A DNA stretch of 64,000 bases from Pseudomonadota bacterium (GCA_021821045.1 JAKACW010000014.1:1-64000), one strand, 5' to 3'. Counted from the first letter of the stretch, positions 19,430-28,917 are shown. Notes: generated from the letters alone by a model not told the origin. Translations and numbers: made by a program.

Positions 19430-21661
19430 ATGAGTGGTAAGGAAATCGACCGCAGAAGTTTTCTAAAAGTGATGGGCTGGAGCGGAGCCGGTGCGGCTAC
19501 CCTCAGCGGTTGTGATTTGCCCACGACGGTGACCATCGAAGAAGGCAAAGAAACCGTCGTTTCGTACTTAATGCCTGAAGAGTACGTCATTCCGGGTCAA
19601 GGCGTATGGTATGCCTCGACATGTCAGCAGTGCAGCGCGGCGTGCGGCGTTCACGGGCGCGTGCGCGAAGGTCGCTTGCTGAAGGTCGAAGGCAATCCCT
19701 CATCCCCCATCGGCCGCGGCAAGCTGTGCAACATGGGTCAGGCCAGCCTGCAGGCCCACTACAATCCGGATCGCCTCAAGAAGCCCTTGCTGCGCAAAGG
19801 CGCCGAGCTGCAGGAAGCGACCTGGGAAGAAGCGCTGAAATACATTGAAGAAAGGGCCGGCAAGAAATCCGGCGTGCAGGGCAACCGAGCCGCCTGGTTG
19901 ACCGGCAATGTCAGCGGGCACCAAGCTGTCCTGCTGCAGGCTCACATGGATAGTTTCGGTTCCATAAGCCACTACGTTCACGAACTCATCAACACTGCGG
20001 TAAGTGGCCTGGCGAACAAGGATGTGCTGGGCGAAGTTCAGCCCGTCTATCATCTGGACAAAGCGAAGGCGGTCTTGTCGCTCGGTGCCGATTTCCTCGG
20101 CGCCTCCACTTCGCCGGTTCATTTCGCGACCCAGTATGCTTCTTTCCGTGAGGCGCCCCGAGGTGTATTGATTCAGGTCGAGCCGTCAATGTCACTCACC
20201 GGCGCCAATGCCGACTTGTGGATTCCGGCGCGACCGGGAACCGAGGGTGTGCTGGCAATGGGCATCGCCAATGCGCTGATCGGTCAACACGGTGTCTCCG
20301 CGGCCAATCTGCCGGCCGGTGTCAAGCAAGCCATTGATGGCTATGGTATCGACCGCGCTGCGGATATTACGGGTGTTCCAAGAACGCAAATCGAAGCGAT
20401 CGCGAAAACGCTGAAGGAGCGCGCGCCGAGCCTGGTTCTTACCGGTGCTTCCGCCGAAGGCCACGCGCACGGATATAACATCGCGGCCGCCGCGTTGATG
20501 CTCAATGTGCTGCTGGGCAATGTCGGGCAAACCATTACGTCATCGGGTGATCCCGCGTTCCCGCAATTAGCGGCCCGCGCCGGCAATACTCGCGACCTAT
20601 TTGCGTTCGCCGAGGGTGCCGACAAGGGGGCGTTTGATGTTGTGTTCATGTGGGGCACCAACCCTGTTTACACCGCGCCCGCATTTCTGAACTTCGAAGA
20701 CAAACTGAGCAAGGTGCCCGTAAAAGTCGCGTTCGCCATGTACCGTGACGAAACGGTCGCGAAGGCGGATGTCGTCCTTCCGCTGTCTTCGCCGTATGAG
20801 AGCTGGGGCACCCATCTCGCGGCCTATAATTCCGACGAACCCACGGTTGCCGTGCAGCAACCGCTGATGCAACCGATTTACCCCGATACCAAGAGCGTCG
20901 GTGACGTTCTGCTGGCGTTACTCAAGATGCGGGAACCCAACACTTACAGCGCGTTCAACGACTATTACGCGTACCTGCGCAAAGCGTTCAGCGAGCTGCC
21001 GGCGACGCACAAGGTGGGTGGTTCCGACGACGCAATGTGGGTGCAAAGCCTGCAGCGTGCGCTGCTGGCCGCCAAAGGCACGCCCAAGGAACTTTCGGCC
21101 AAACCCGTCGCGGTGGATTTTCCTGCGTATGAGAAGGACGCCGCCTACCCCATGCATCTCGCTCCCGCCGCACGATTGGGGATGTGGGACGGTCGGAACG
21201 CGAACCTGCCCTGGCTGCAGGAGCAACCCGATCAAATTAGCAAAGTGGTGTGGGGATCGTGGGCAGAGCTGCATCCCAAGACCGCGGATCGTCTTGGCGT
21301 CAAGAACGGCGACTATATCAGCGTGACATCGGCTCAAGGTTCGATCGAAGTGCCCGTGTACGTGTACCGCGGCGTTCATCCGGACGTGGTGGCCGTGCCA
21401 ATCGGACAGGGGCACACCGACTACGGTCGCTATGCCACGGGCCGTGGCGTGAATCCATTGAAGGTGTTGTCCCAGGTTACGGATGGCAAGACCGGTGAAT
21501 TGGCGCTGTACGCCACTCGCGTCAAGGTTGCCAAGGTCGAGAAAAAGAAACCCGGTATCAACGAGCTCATGGTCCGCTTCGGCGGCAGTGAATCTCAAGT
21601 CGGTCGCAAGTTGGTGGCTTCCGTCACCGCCGACTCGTTCAACCGGACTGAAGGAGCTTAA
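19430..21661 (+). CDS. actB: ActB1, molybdopterin-oxidoreductase-like subunit of ACIII
   Basis: The 743-aa protein belongs to the complex iron-sulfur molybdoenzyme family. It begins with a Tat signal (DRRSFLKVMGW) and a lipobox-like cysteine (LSGC). A four-cysteine motif (CQQCSAAC plus a later Cys in GKLCNMGQ, about residues 65-100) could bind a [4Fe-4S] cluster. Vestiges of pterin-binding loops remain (MWGTNPVYTAP, ADVVLPLSSPYESWGT). In canonical ACIII this domain is fused to the ferredoxin domain and is devoid of Mo; here the two are separate genes two bases apart. Whether it holds metal cannot be told from sequence. Confidence 0.85.
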   Translation: MSGKEIDRRSFLKVMGWSGAGAATLSGCDLPTTVTIEEGKETVVSYLMPEEYVIPGQGVWYASTCQQCSAACGVHGRVREGRLLKVEGNPSSPIGRGKLCNMGQASLQAHYNPDRLKKPLLRKGAELQEATWEEALKYIEERAGKKSGVQGNRAAWLTGNVSGHQAVLLQAHMDSFGSISHYVHELINTAVSGLANKDVLGEVQPVYHLDKAKAVLSLGADFLGASTSPVHFATQYASFREAPRGVLIQVEPSMSLTGANADLWIPARPGTEGVLAMGIANALIGQHGVSAANLPAGVKQAIDGYGIDRAADITGVPRTQIEAIAKTLKERAPSLVLTGASAEGHAHGYNIAAAALMLNVLLGNVGQTITSSGDPAFPQLAARAGNTRDLFAFAEGADKGAFDVVFMWGTNPVYTAPAFLNFEDKLSKVPVKVAFAMYRDETVAKADVVLPLSSPYESWGTHLAAYNSDEPTVAVQQPLMQPIYPDTKSVGDVLLALLKMREPNTYSAFNDYYAYLRKAFSELPATHKVGGSDDAMWVQSLQRALLAAKGTPKELSAKPVAVDFPAYEKDAAYPMHLAPAARLGMWDGRNANLPWLQEQPDQISKVVWGSWAELHPKTADRLGVKNGDYISVTSAQGSIEVPVYVYRGVHPDVVAVPIGQGHTDYGRYATGRGVNPLKVLSQVTDGKTGELALYATRVKVAKVEKKKPGINELMVRFGGSESQVGRKLVASVTADSFNRTEGA

Positions 21662-21663
21662 GC

Positions 21664-22512
21664 ATGTCGCTGCAAAACATCCTCAATAACTGGGACAAGT
21701 ATCGCAAGGGCCACGAAGCCGGCGGTCACCACGTGTACGAGCACATGTGGAGTATGGTCATCGACCTCAACAAGTGTATCGGCTGCGGCGCCTGCTCTGT
21801 TGCATGTTATGCGGAAAACAATCTGGCGGTCGTCGGCAAGGATCGCTTCGAGAAGGGGCAGGCCATGCACTGGTTGCGGATCGAACGCTACTGGGATGAG
21901 CCTAATCTCAAACCGACGGCCAGTGATGAGTTCCAGCAACATGGGGCGAGTTTCCTGCCCATGATGTGCCAGCAGTGCAACGCGGCAACCTGCGAACCGG
22001 TTTGCCCCGTCGCGGCGACCTACCATACGCCCGACGGACTCAACGCTCAGGTTTATAACCGCTGCATTGGTTCGCGCTATTGCTCGAACAACTGTCCTTA
22101 TCGTCTGCGCTACTTCAACTTTTATTCGTTCTACGAAACCTCCTGGCCCGAGCCGCTCAATCTGCAGCTCAATCCCGATTTGTCCGTGCGCGACAAGGGT
22201 GTCATGGAGAAGTGCACGTTCTGCGTTCAGCGTATTCGCACCGCGAAGGACACCGCGCGTCGAGAAGGGCGCAAGGTTCGCGATGGGGACGTCCAGACCG
22301 CCTGTCAGCAGAGCTGTCCGACGACGGCGATCGTGTTCGGCGACATGCTTGATCCGGAAAGTCGGGTCACGAAGTTGTGGAAGGCCCACGAAGTGGAGTT
22401 GGGGAAGACAGCGCAACACAAACAGCACCCAGAAAAACGCGGTTATCGCATATTCGAAGGGTTGAACACGGATCCCTGTGTAATGTATCTCGAGCGGGTT
22501 CGCGAGGTTTAA
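21664..22512 (+). CDS. ActB2, four-cluster Fe-S subunit of ACIII
   Basis: A 282-aa ferredoxin-type protein homologous to the C-terminal half of fused ActB. Cysteine groups in order are CIGCGACSVAC, CQQCNAATCEPVC, CIGSRYCSNNC (one Cys replaced by Ser) and CTFCVQRI paired with CQQSCP. That pattern suits three [4Fe-4S] and one [3Fe-4S] cluster. Electrons from quinol would pass through it to ActA/ActE. It has no signal peptide of its own and so probably rides through Tat with ActB1. AAGGAG precedes the ATG. Confidence 0.87.
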   Translation: MSLQNILNNWDKYRKGHEAGGHHVYEHMWSMVIDLNKCIGCGACSVACYAENNLAVVGKDRFEKGQAMHWLRIERYWDEPNLKPTASDEFQQHGASFLPMMCQQCNAATCEPVCPVAATYHTPDGLNAQVYNRCIGSRYCSNNCPYRLRYFNFYSFYETSWPEPLNLQLNPDLSVRDKGVMEKCTFCVQRIRTAKDTARREGRKVRDGDVQTACQQSCPTTAIVFGDMLDPESRVTKLWKAHEVELGKTAQHKQHPEKRGYRIFEGLNTDPCVMYLERVREV

Positions 22513-22552
22513 ACGGGCGAGGGGTTAAGACTCGAAAGAGCTGAGGGGAAGC

Positions 22553-23959
22553 ATGAAAGATATAAACGAGGATATTAAGTGGGCGCAAATTAACGCCGAT
22601 GTGCTGCGGAGCATGGAGACTCCCCGCCTCGGTTATTGGATCGCCGTCGCAACCTGTGTTGCGATGATCGCTTGTGCGGTGGTGGCTGAGATCTACCAGT
22701 ACAAACACGGCATGGGTTACGGTCTGCTCAACTGGCCCCACATGTGGGATATCTACATCGCGACGTTCATTTTCTGGATCGGCATGAGCCACTCCGGGAC
22801 ATTGTTGTCGGCAATTTTGCACATCATCCACGCCGACTGGCGTAAGCCGATCTACCGCTTCGCCGAAGCGATGACAACGTTCTCGCTGATGACGGCCGGT
22901 CTGTTCCCGATCATCCACATCGGACGCTTGTGGAACATGTACTGGGTACTGCCTTATGTCACCGACCGCGGTATTTGGCCCAACTTCCGTTCGCCGTTGG
23001 TGTGGGACGCGTTCGCCATCAGTACCTACCTCACCTCGTCCGCGCTCTTCCTATATATAGGCATGATTCCCGACTTGGCTATCTGCCGCGACAACGCGCG
23101 CGGCTGGCGCAAGAAGCTCTACATCGCGCTGTCCCTGGGTTGGCGCGGCGATGACCGTCAATGGCGCAACTTCCGACGCACGTATCTCTTAATGGCGTGT
23201 TTCCTGATCCCGCTGGCGGTTTCCGTGCACTCCATCGTATCGTCCGACTTCGCCATGTCCATCATGCCGGGTTGGCACGTCACGACCTTCCCGCCCTACT
23301 TTGTCGCTGGGGCGTTGTACTCGGGTTGCGCAGCCATCATCACACTGTTCGTGCTCTTGCGGTATTTCTTCCGCTTTGAGGAGTACATGACCATCGCGAT
23401 CCTGGAAAAGACGTGCAAACTCACGTTCGCGATCGCCATGGCCTGGACCTATCTGAACCTGATCGAGTTCGCCTCCACCTGGTACGGCCACGACGTTGCG
23501 TCGAAGGAAGTGCTGCTGCAGAAGTTCTACGGGCCCTACGCTCCGTTCTTCTGGATGATGATGTTCTGCGGCTCGGTGGTGCCGTTCACTCTGGCCATCC
23601 GCAAGTTCCGGCGTCACATACCCACGATGTTTGTCGTGTCCCTGCTCTTGAATCTGGGTATGTGGCTCGAGCGCTGGATGATTGTCACGCCGACGCTTGC
23701 CAACGCCTATCACCCGATTGCATGGGATACGATGTGGCCTGGCATGGTGCAGTGGGCCATCGTGTTCGGCAGCTTCGGCTGGTTCGGCTTGCTGTTCCTT
23801 GTATTCGTCAAGATCTTCCCGTCGGTCTCCATGTACGAGGTCAAGGAAATGGTGTACCACCGTCGCGGCCACGCCGGAAAAGACACCGAGGAAGTTCTGC
23901 ATCGGCCGGTGGAGGGAGTTCGCGCCACCACGGGAAGACCTGGATTAGAAGGAGCCTAG
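22553..23959 (+). CDS. actC: ActC, NrfD-like quinol-oxidising membrane subunit
   Basis: Polysulfide reductase/NrfD-family protein of 468 aa with about ten membrane helices. YRFAEAMTTF matches the conserved RxAEAMT-type segment at the quinol site of ActC. It has the ACIII-specific extended C-terminal tail facing the cytoplasm. A GAGGGGAAG ribosome-binding site is present. Together with ActF it anchors the Fe-S module in the membrane. Confidence 0.9.
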   Translation: MKDINEDIKWAQINADVLRSMETPRLGYWIAVATCVAMIACAVVAEIYQYKHGMGYGLLNWPHMWDIYIATFIFWIGMSHSGTLLSAILHIIHADWRKPIYRFAEAMTTFSLMTAGLFPIIHIGRLWNMYWVLPYVTDRGIWPNFRSPLVWDAFAISTYLTSSALFLYIGMIPDLAICRDNARGWRKKLYIALSLGWRGDDRQWRNFRRTYLLMACFLIPLAVSVHSIVSSDFAMSIMPGWHVTTFPPYFVAGALYSGCAAIITLFVLLRYFFRFEEYMTIAILEKTCKLTFAIAMAWTYLNLIEFASTWYGHDVASKEVLLQKFYGPYAPFFWMMMFCGSVVPFTLAIRKFRRHIPTMFVVSLLLNLGMWLERWMIVTPTLANAYHPIAWDTMWPGMVQWAIVFGSFGWFGLLFLVFVKIFPSVSMYEVKEMVYHRRGHAGKDTEEVLHRPVEGVRATTGRPGLEGA

Positions 23960-23962
23960 ACA

Positions 23963-24490
23963 ATGAAAAAATACAGAATCATGGGCTTGTTCTCCAACTT
24001 CAGAGAAGCGTTTCGGGTTGTGGAGGACATCAAGGGCGGCAAAGTGTCCGGTTTGAAGCTGGACGACGTTTCGACCATGTCGCCCATCGAGCACCCCGAA
24101 ATCGACGAGGTCCTGGGGGCGCGACCGTCCCCCGTGCCGAAGTTCACGCTGACGGGCGCGCTCTTTGGAATGACCTTTGGCTTCTTATTCCTAGCCTCGG
24201 CCCAGGCGACCTTCCTGGTGCAGCCTCAGGGGGGCAAACCGGTCATTCCTTTGCCGTCCAACATCGTACTGACCTATGAAATGCTGATCCTCTTCGGCGT
24301 GCTGTTCACGCTTGCGGGCTTTCTTATCAGCGCCCGCATGCTGACCAAACGCCCGGCGATTTACAGCGAGAAGGTTGGTATTGACCAAATCGGGATCGTG
24401 CTGGAGTTGGACGAGAAGAGCTATGAACCCGCCAAGGCGTTGTTCAAGTCCCACGGCGTGTTGGAAATTCGAGAAGAGGTTGTGAAATGA
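23963..24490 (+). CDS. actD: ActD, small membrane subunit of ACIII
   Basis: DUF3341-type protein of 175 aa. It has a cytoplasmic N-terminal domain (KKYRIMGLFSNFREAF) and two transmembrane helices (around residues 58-78 and 92-112). A C-terminal domain ends in VLEIREE, resembling the 'alternative complex III, subunit D' family. AAGGAG precedes the start by eight bases and the stop overlaps actE (ATGA). Confidence 0.87.
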   Translation: MKKYRIMGLFSNFREAFRVVEDIKGGKVSGLKLDDVSTMSPIEHPEIDEVLGARPSPVPKFTLTGALFGMTFGFLFLASAQATFLVQPQGGKPVIPLPSNIVLTYEMLILFGVLFTLAGFLISARMLTKRPAIYSEKVGIDQIGIVLELDEKSYEPAKALFKSHGVLEIREEVVK

Positions 24491-25050
24491 AGCGCTCCCT
24501 AATTCTAATCGCCGCCCTTGCGGCCCCACAGGCGGTCTTTGCTTGGCCGTGGTCGACCGACATGATGAACCAACCAAGCATCAAGCCGCAGGAGCCGGTG
24601 GGCGACACCGCTCAGATGTATCCGCTGCCCACACTTTCGGTGCCCGTGCAGGGGATTCCCACGCCGGTCGCCAACCGGGAGGAAGCGAAAACGATTGCTA
24701 ATCCGATCGCGGTGTCCGACGCCTCGTTGAAACAGGGACGCAACCTGTTTCGCATTTACTGCGCGGCGTGCCATGGTCTGACCGGCAAAGCCGAGTCCCC
24801 GATCGCCAGCAAAATCGGCGCGATCGACTTGACCGACAGTTACGTGCAAAAGGAACTCACCGAAGGGTGGATTTTCGGCACGATCACGTTCGGTAGCTAT
24901 GTCATGCCGGCCTATGGTTCCCCCGCCGGCAACGCGGAAGGCCGCGGTTCCAACGACCTGACCGTCGAGGAGCGCTGGCATGTCGTGAATTATGTGCGTA
25001 ATGGTTTGCTGAAGGAAACTAACGTAAAAACCGCCGCGGCGAACCAGTGA
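24487..25050 (+). CDS. actE: ActE, monoheme cytochrome c of ACIII
   Basis: Periplasmic class I cytochrome with a signal peptide ending near VFAW, one haem motif (YCAACHGLTGK) and a distal methionine candidate in SYVMPAYGS. ActE delivers electrons from ACIII to a terminal oxidase or soluble carrier. The signal appears to be type I rather than the lipobox type found in some ActE proteins. Length 187 aa. Confidence 0.89.
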   Translation: MKRSLILIAALAAPQAVFAWPWSTDMMNQPSIKPQEPVGDTAQMYPLPTLSVPVQGIPTPVANREEAKTIANPIAVSDASLKQGRNLFRIYCAACHGLTGKAESPIASKIGAIDLTDSYVQKELTEGWIFGTITFGSYVMPAYGSPAGNAEGRGSNDLTVEERWHVVNYVRNGLLKETNVKTAAANQ

Positions 25051-25082
25051 AGTAAACACCACCAAGAGGCCTGAGGGATAAT

Positions 25083-26147
25083 ATGGAACACTTTGGAACC
25101 TGGTCAGTATTGACGACAAATTTTCTGATCGTGTTGTATCTCGCGTTAAACGGGGTCACGTTGGCGGCCTTGCTCCACCTGGCCAACGGCAAATGGCGTT
25201 TCAAGGTGCGACGTCTCGCCGTGTCGATGGCATCGCTGTTTCCGCTGGCGTTTGTGCTGATGGTGATCGTGCTTGCCAACGGCGAACACACGTTCGTCTG
25301 GATGGCCAACGCGGCCCACAATGCGGCAGCCGGCCACGGCGGCGAGGAGCATCAAATTTCAGGCTGGTTGAACTACAATTTCCTGGTTGCGCGGGAAGTC
25401 ATCGGCTTTTTCATCATCGCCGGTTTGTACACCCTGTTCATTAAATACCAGCATGAGAGTGAGATCGACAGCTCCTACGAGGCCCAGCGCCGGTTTCGCA
25501 ACATTGCATTGCTGATCCCGTTTTTCTACGTCATCTACGGCACCATGGTGGCGTGGGACTTCGAAATGACTCAGTACGGGGTGTGGCACAGTGCCTCTTA
25601 TGGCTTCTACCACTTCCAAAGCAACTTCCACATGTTCCTTGGCTTCTTCACCGTGCTGTTGTATCAATTGACCAAGCGTGACGTGCTGACCAAGAAAGTT
25701 GACGAATACATTCTCAACTACATGGCGCAGTTCATGTTGGCCATGACGATTCTGTGGACGTATCTGTACTTCACCCAATACCTCATCATGTGGTACGGGC
25801 GTCTGCCGGACGACATGAATCGCTACAACGCCATGATGCTCGAGGGCTTGGGGCCGATCTGGTGGACGTTCCTGACCTTGAAGTTCATCATTCCGTTCTG
25901 CACGTTGGCTATCGCGCCGAACCGTCATAATCCGCCGGTGATCGCGTTTGTTGGTGGAAGCATCGTGCTGGGCACCTGGTTGGAGCGTTACACCTGGATC
26001 TCCGGATCGACCGACAGCCAGTACTACCACATGCCGATGACGTCCATCATTGACATCGGTATAACGGTCATCGTGTTCGCGATCGCCTGGTTCATTGTGC
26101 GCCAGAAGCTGCGTTCATCGGGCCAGATCGTTACGCAATCGAATTAA
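25083..26147 (+). CDS. actF: ActF, second NrfD-like membrane subunit of ACIII
   Basis: A 354-aa polytopic membrane protein (about ten helices) paralogous to ActC but shorter, as in other ACIII clusters. Family features include YYHFQSNFHMF-like periplasmic segments (seen as GFYHFQSNFHMFLG), WTYLYFTQYLIMWYG and GTWLERYTWISGS. It is the last gene of the operon. No coxABCD-type oxidase genes follow, unlike some ACIII loci; a strong terminator comes next. Confidence 0.9.
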   Translation: MEHFGTWSVLTTNFLIVLYLALNGVTLAALLHLANGKWRFKVRRLAVSMASLFPLAFVLMVIVLANGEHTFVWMANAAHNAAAGHGGEEHQISGWLNYNFLVAREVIGFFIIAGLYTLFIKYQHESEIDSSYEAQRRFRNIALLIPFFYVIYGTMVAWDFEMTQYGVWHSASYGFYHFQSNFHMFLGFFTVLLYQLTKRDVLTKKVDEYILNYMAQFMLAMTILWTYLYFTQYLIMWYGRLPDDMNRYNAMMLEGLGPIWWTFLTLKFIIPFCTLAIAPNRHNPPVIAFVGGSIVLGTWLERYTWISGSTDSQYYHMPMTSIIDIGITVIVFAIAWFIVRQKLRSSGQIVTQSN

Positions 26148-26209
26148 CAATAACGACAAAGCAAGATGGAGGGGGAGACGGCTTAGTCGATCGACGCCTC
26201 GAACAAAGT

Positions 26210-26238
26210 GGGCAGGTCAATGACCTGCCCTTTTTTTT
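26210..26238 (+). terminator. intrinsic terminator of the act operon
   Basis: A near-perfect hairpin GGGCAGGTCA-ATGACCTGCCC-type stem (arms GGGCAGGTCA and TGACCTGCCC) is followed by eight T residues. Its T-run overlaps the stop codon of convergent rlmL, so both genes end inside one element. Confidence 0.88.
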
Positions 26239-28399
26239 AGGGCCGTTTAATCATCCAACACTGATGAATTTTTGGGTTGCGGCGGAAATCCCAGGGAATC
26301 GTGGTTTGACTGATGTCCTCCACGCTCCAGTTTTCGCTGGCGCTTGCAGCGAGTTTAAATCGCTGCGCATTGGTGGAAAAGACCAACGTGCCCGCTGGCT
26401 TCAGCAGCGCCATGGCGGCGCCAATCAACGCCTCGTGGTCCCGCTGAATATCGAAGGTCTGGTCCATGCGTTTCGAGCGCGAAAAGGTCGGCGGATCGAG
26501 AAAAATTAGATCAAAGCTCTCCCGCTCCCGGCGCGCCTGATCCAGCCACTGCAAGCAGTCGGCCTGAATGAATCGATGTTGCTGCCCGCTCAATCCGTTG
26601 AGCTTGAAGTTTCTCTGCGCCCAGTCGAGGTAAGTCGTCGACATATCCACCGTTGTCGTGCTCGCGGCGCCGCCGAGCGCCGCGTAGACGCTGGCCGATC
26701 CGGTATAGGCGAAGAGGTTCAAAAACCGCTTGCCTTTTGCCAGCTCGCCGATCATTGCGCGAGTGGGCCGGTGGTCTAGGAACAATCCGGTGTCGAGGTA
26801 GTCCGTGAAGTTGACCCAAAACTTCGCCATTCCTTCCGCGACGGCAAAAAACTGCTTCTGTTCCGCCAGCTTTTCATATTGCTCGCCCTTGCGCTGACGT
26901 TTGCGAAACTTGAAATACACGCTGTCCGCGGGAATGTCGAAAACTTCGGGCAGAACTTGCAGTGCGATCTGACGCCGCAAGGCAGCTTTATGACTGTCCA
27001 CGCTGGCCGGCGGCGCATATTCTTGGACGTGCAGCCAGCGCTGCTCGCCTTGATATAAGTCAACGGCGAAGGAAAACTCCGGCATGTCCGCATCGTAGAC
27101 GCGATAGCACTGCACATTGTTTTTACGTGCCCAGCGCTCGGCTTCCTTGATGTTTTTGCGCAGACGATTGCGCAGCATGTCGGCGATTTGGGTCAAAGCC
27201 GCATCTGGCGTTTCCACCTTGGCAGGCGCTTCGTCTTCGTTTCGGGGCGCCCGTCGCCGTCCACCCGTCAGCAGAGTGCACGCCAGCGCGCCGTTAAAGA
27301 AGGCATTGCGTCTTGGCCGCTCCAGCCCCAGCGCGTGACTCGGCGCCGTATCCGCTGCAAACACCGCGTAACGCCAGGCGTGAAACTGCTGCTGGATCAA
27401 CGCGCCCAATTGAGCGTAGAGCGGCGTGAGCTGATGGTTGTCGGCGAGTCGTTCGCCATACGGCGGATTGACCGCGAGCAGACCGAAAGGCGCGGGCGCC
27501 GCCGGCCATTCCCGCAGCGACCGCTGCTGAAACTCGATGCTGTCAATGACGCCGGCACGTTTTGCGTTGTCTTGTGCGATGCGCAGAATGTCCCTGTCTT
27601 GGTCCGCGGCGAATAACGGCGGAACCTGCTGGCGACCCTGCTCCGCGCGTTCTCGAGCAGCCTGCGCGATGGGCAGCCAAGCCGTCTCATCATGACCCAG
27701 CCAGCCCTGAAACCCCCACCATCGTCGATTCAGTCCCGGTGCCCGATCGGCCGCATAAAGGGCGGCCTCGATCGCCAGCGTTCCCGAGCCGCACATGGGA
27801 TCCACAAACGCGCCCCCATCGCGGGCGATGTCAGGCCAATGAGCACTCAGTAAAATCGCCGCGGCGAGATTCTCCTTCATGGGCGCCTGTCCGGCCGTGG
27901 CGCGGTAGCCTCGCTGGTGCAGGCTTGTTCCCGACAGATCGATATAGAAGGTTACTTTCGGGCTGCGAGCGAAGGCGCTGATGCGCACGTCAGGCTGGTC
28001 GGTTTGAACCGACGGCCGCTGCCCGGATGTTTTTCGAAAGTAGTCGGCCACCGCATCCTTGATTTTCAGGGCGCAGAACTGGCTATGGCGAAACGATGCG
28101 TTCCTTCCCGTGTAGTCGATGGCGAAGGTGCGGCTTGGATTCAGGTGATCCTGCCAGTCGATGCTTAGCGCGGCGTCATACAACGCTTGTTCGTCCGCCG
28201 CTTCCAACTGCGCGATCTGCAGCAAGATTCGATTGGCCAGCCGCGACCACATGCAGACCGCATACGCCACGCCGATCGGGCCCTGGAAACTCACGCCCGC
28301 CGTGACCGGTTGGGTGTTCACGGCGCCAAGTGCGCGCAGCTCATCGGCGAGCAATCGGCTGAGGCCTTTCGGCGCGGTGGCGAAAAAAGTGTGGTTCAC
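26237..28399 (-). CDS. rlmL: RlmKL, bifunctional 23S rRNA methyltransferase
   Basis: Fusion of RlmL (m2G2445) and RlmK (m7G2069) methyltransferases, 720 aa, acting on 23S rRNA. It has an N-terminal THUMP region and a first methyltransferase domain with DPMCGSGTL and the catalytic NPPYGERL. The second Rossmann domain contains LNLFAYTGSASVYAA and LDPPTFSRS. The start codon is GTG, eight bases after the upstream CopD-like gene. The stop codon is located in the act terminator. Confidence 0.94.
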   Translation of the reverse strand: MNHTFFATAPKGLSRLLADELRALGAVNTQPVTAGVSFQGPIGVAYAVCMWSRLANRILLQIAQLEAADEQALYDAALSIDWQDHLNPSRTFAIDYTGRNASFRHSQFCALKIKDAVADYFRKTSGQRPSVQTDQPDVRISAFARSPKVTFYIDLSGTSLHQRGYRATAGQAPMKENLAAAILLSAHWPDIARDGGAFVDPMCGSGTLAIEAALYAADRAPGLNRRWWGFQGWLGHDETAWLPIAQAARERAEQGRQQVPPLFAADQDRDILRIAQDNAKRAGVIDSIEFQQRSLREWPAAPAPFGLLAVNPPYGERLADNHQLTPLYAQLGALIQQQFHAWRYAVFAADTAPSHALGLERPRRNAFFNGALACTLLTGGRRRAPRNEDEAPAKVETPDAALTQIADMLRNRLRKNIKEAERWARKNNVQCYRVYDADMPEFSFAVDLYQGEQRWLHVQEYAPPASVDSHKAALRRQIALQVLPEVFDIPADSVYFKFRKRQRKGEQYEKLAEQKQFFAVAEGMAKFWVNFTDYLDTGLFLDHRPTRAMIGELAKGKRFLNLFAYTGSASVYAALGGAASTTTVDMSTTYLDWAQRNFKLNGLSGQQHRFIQADCLQWLDQARRERESFDLIFLDPPTFSRSKRMDQTFDIQRDHEALIGAAMALLKPAGTLVFSTNAQRFKLAASASENWSVEDISQTTIPWDFRRNPKIHQCWMIKRP

Positions 28400-28407
28400 G
28401 AATGCGT

Positions 28408-28866
28408 CTAGATAAGAAATCGGCCCGCCGAGGCGACGGCCAACACGCCCACGCCGATCAACAAGTTGATACCGACCCAGCGCCGAATAGTGGCGAGATG
28501 GTTGGCGCCGGATTTGAAGTCTTGGCCGGCAACGGCGGTCTTCAGGCGCTGGAAGGACAGAAAATAGAGCTTTATGAAAATCACGATCATGACCCAGCCG
28601 AATCCCTGCATGATGTGTATGTACACCGGCGCGCCGCCGAAGCCGCCGTAGCGGCTAAACAACATGGCATAGCCGGTGATGGGCAGAATGATGACGAACG
28701 CCCAAACCCAGGGAAAAAAGCGCTTGAACGTGCGTACCCACAGCCCGAGTCGCAGCGGCGGGTCCAAATCCAATGCCGCCGGGCGTTGCGCTTGGTGCGC
28801 GAAAAACATGCCGCCGACCCACAGCGCGGCGGCGACGAGGTGAAGAGCGATGAGAATAGAATCCAT
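28408..28866 (-). CDS. CopD-like integral membrane protein
   Basis: A 152-aa membrane protein with four hydrophobic segments. The N-terminal LHLVAAALWVGGMFF block is typical of the CopD/PcoD family domain, whose members are linked to copper import or haem-related functions. The ORF track extends far upstream into the next gene's antisense; the ATG of MDSILIALHL gives the family length. It precedes rlmL on the same strand and is far from the copper locus at 50 kb, so a copper role is not implied by context. Confidence 0.8.
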   Translation of the reverse strand: MDSILIALHLVAAALWVGGMFFAHQAQRPAALDLDPPLRLGLWVRTFKRFFPWVWAFVIILPITGYAMLFSRYGGFGGAPVYIHIMQGFGWVMIVIFIKLYFLSFQRLKTAVAGQDFKSGANHLATIRRWVGINLLIGVGVLAVASAGRFLI

Positions 28867-28917
28867 GGTTGTCCTCGGTATCGAGTGTCGGCGCGGGTTG
28901 TTGTGGCGGGTCACTTT

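Noticed and set aside
19430-22512. Formate dehydrogenase or polysulfide reductase instead of ACIII
   Set aside because: The pentaheme ActA, two NrfD-like subunits, ActD and a monoheme ActE in order are specific to ACIII. The B1 subunit alone would be ambiguous.
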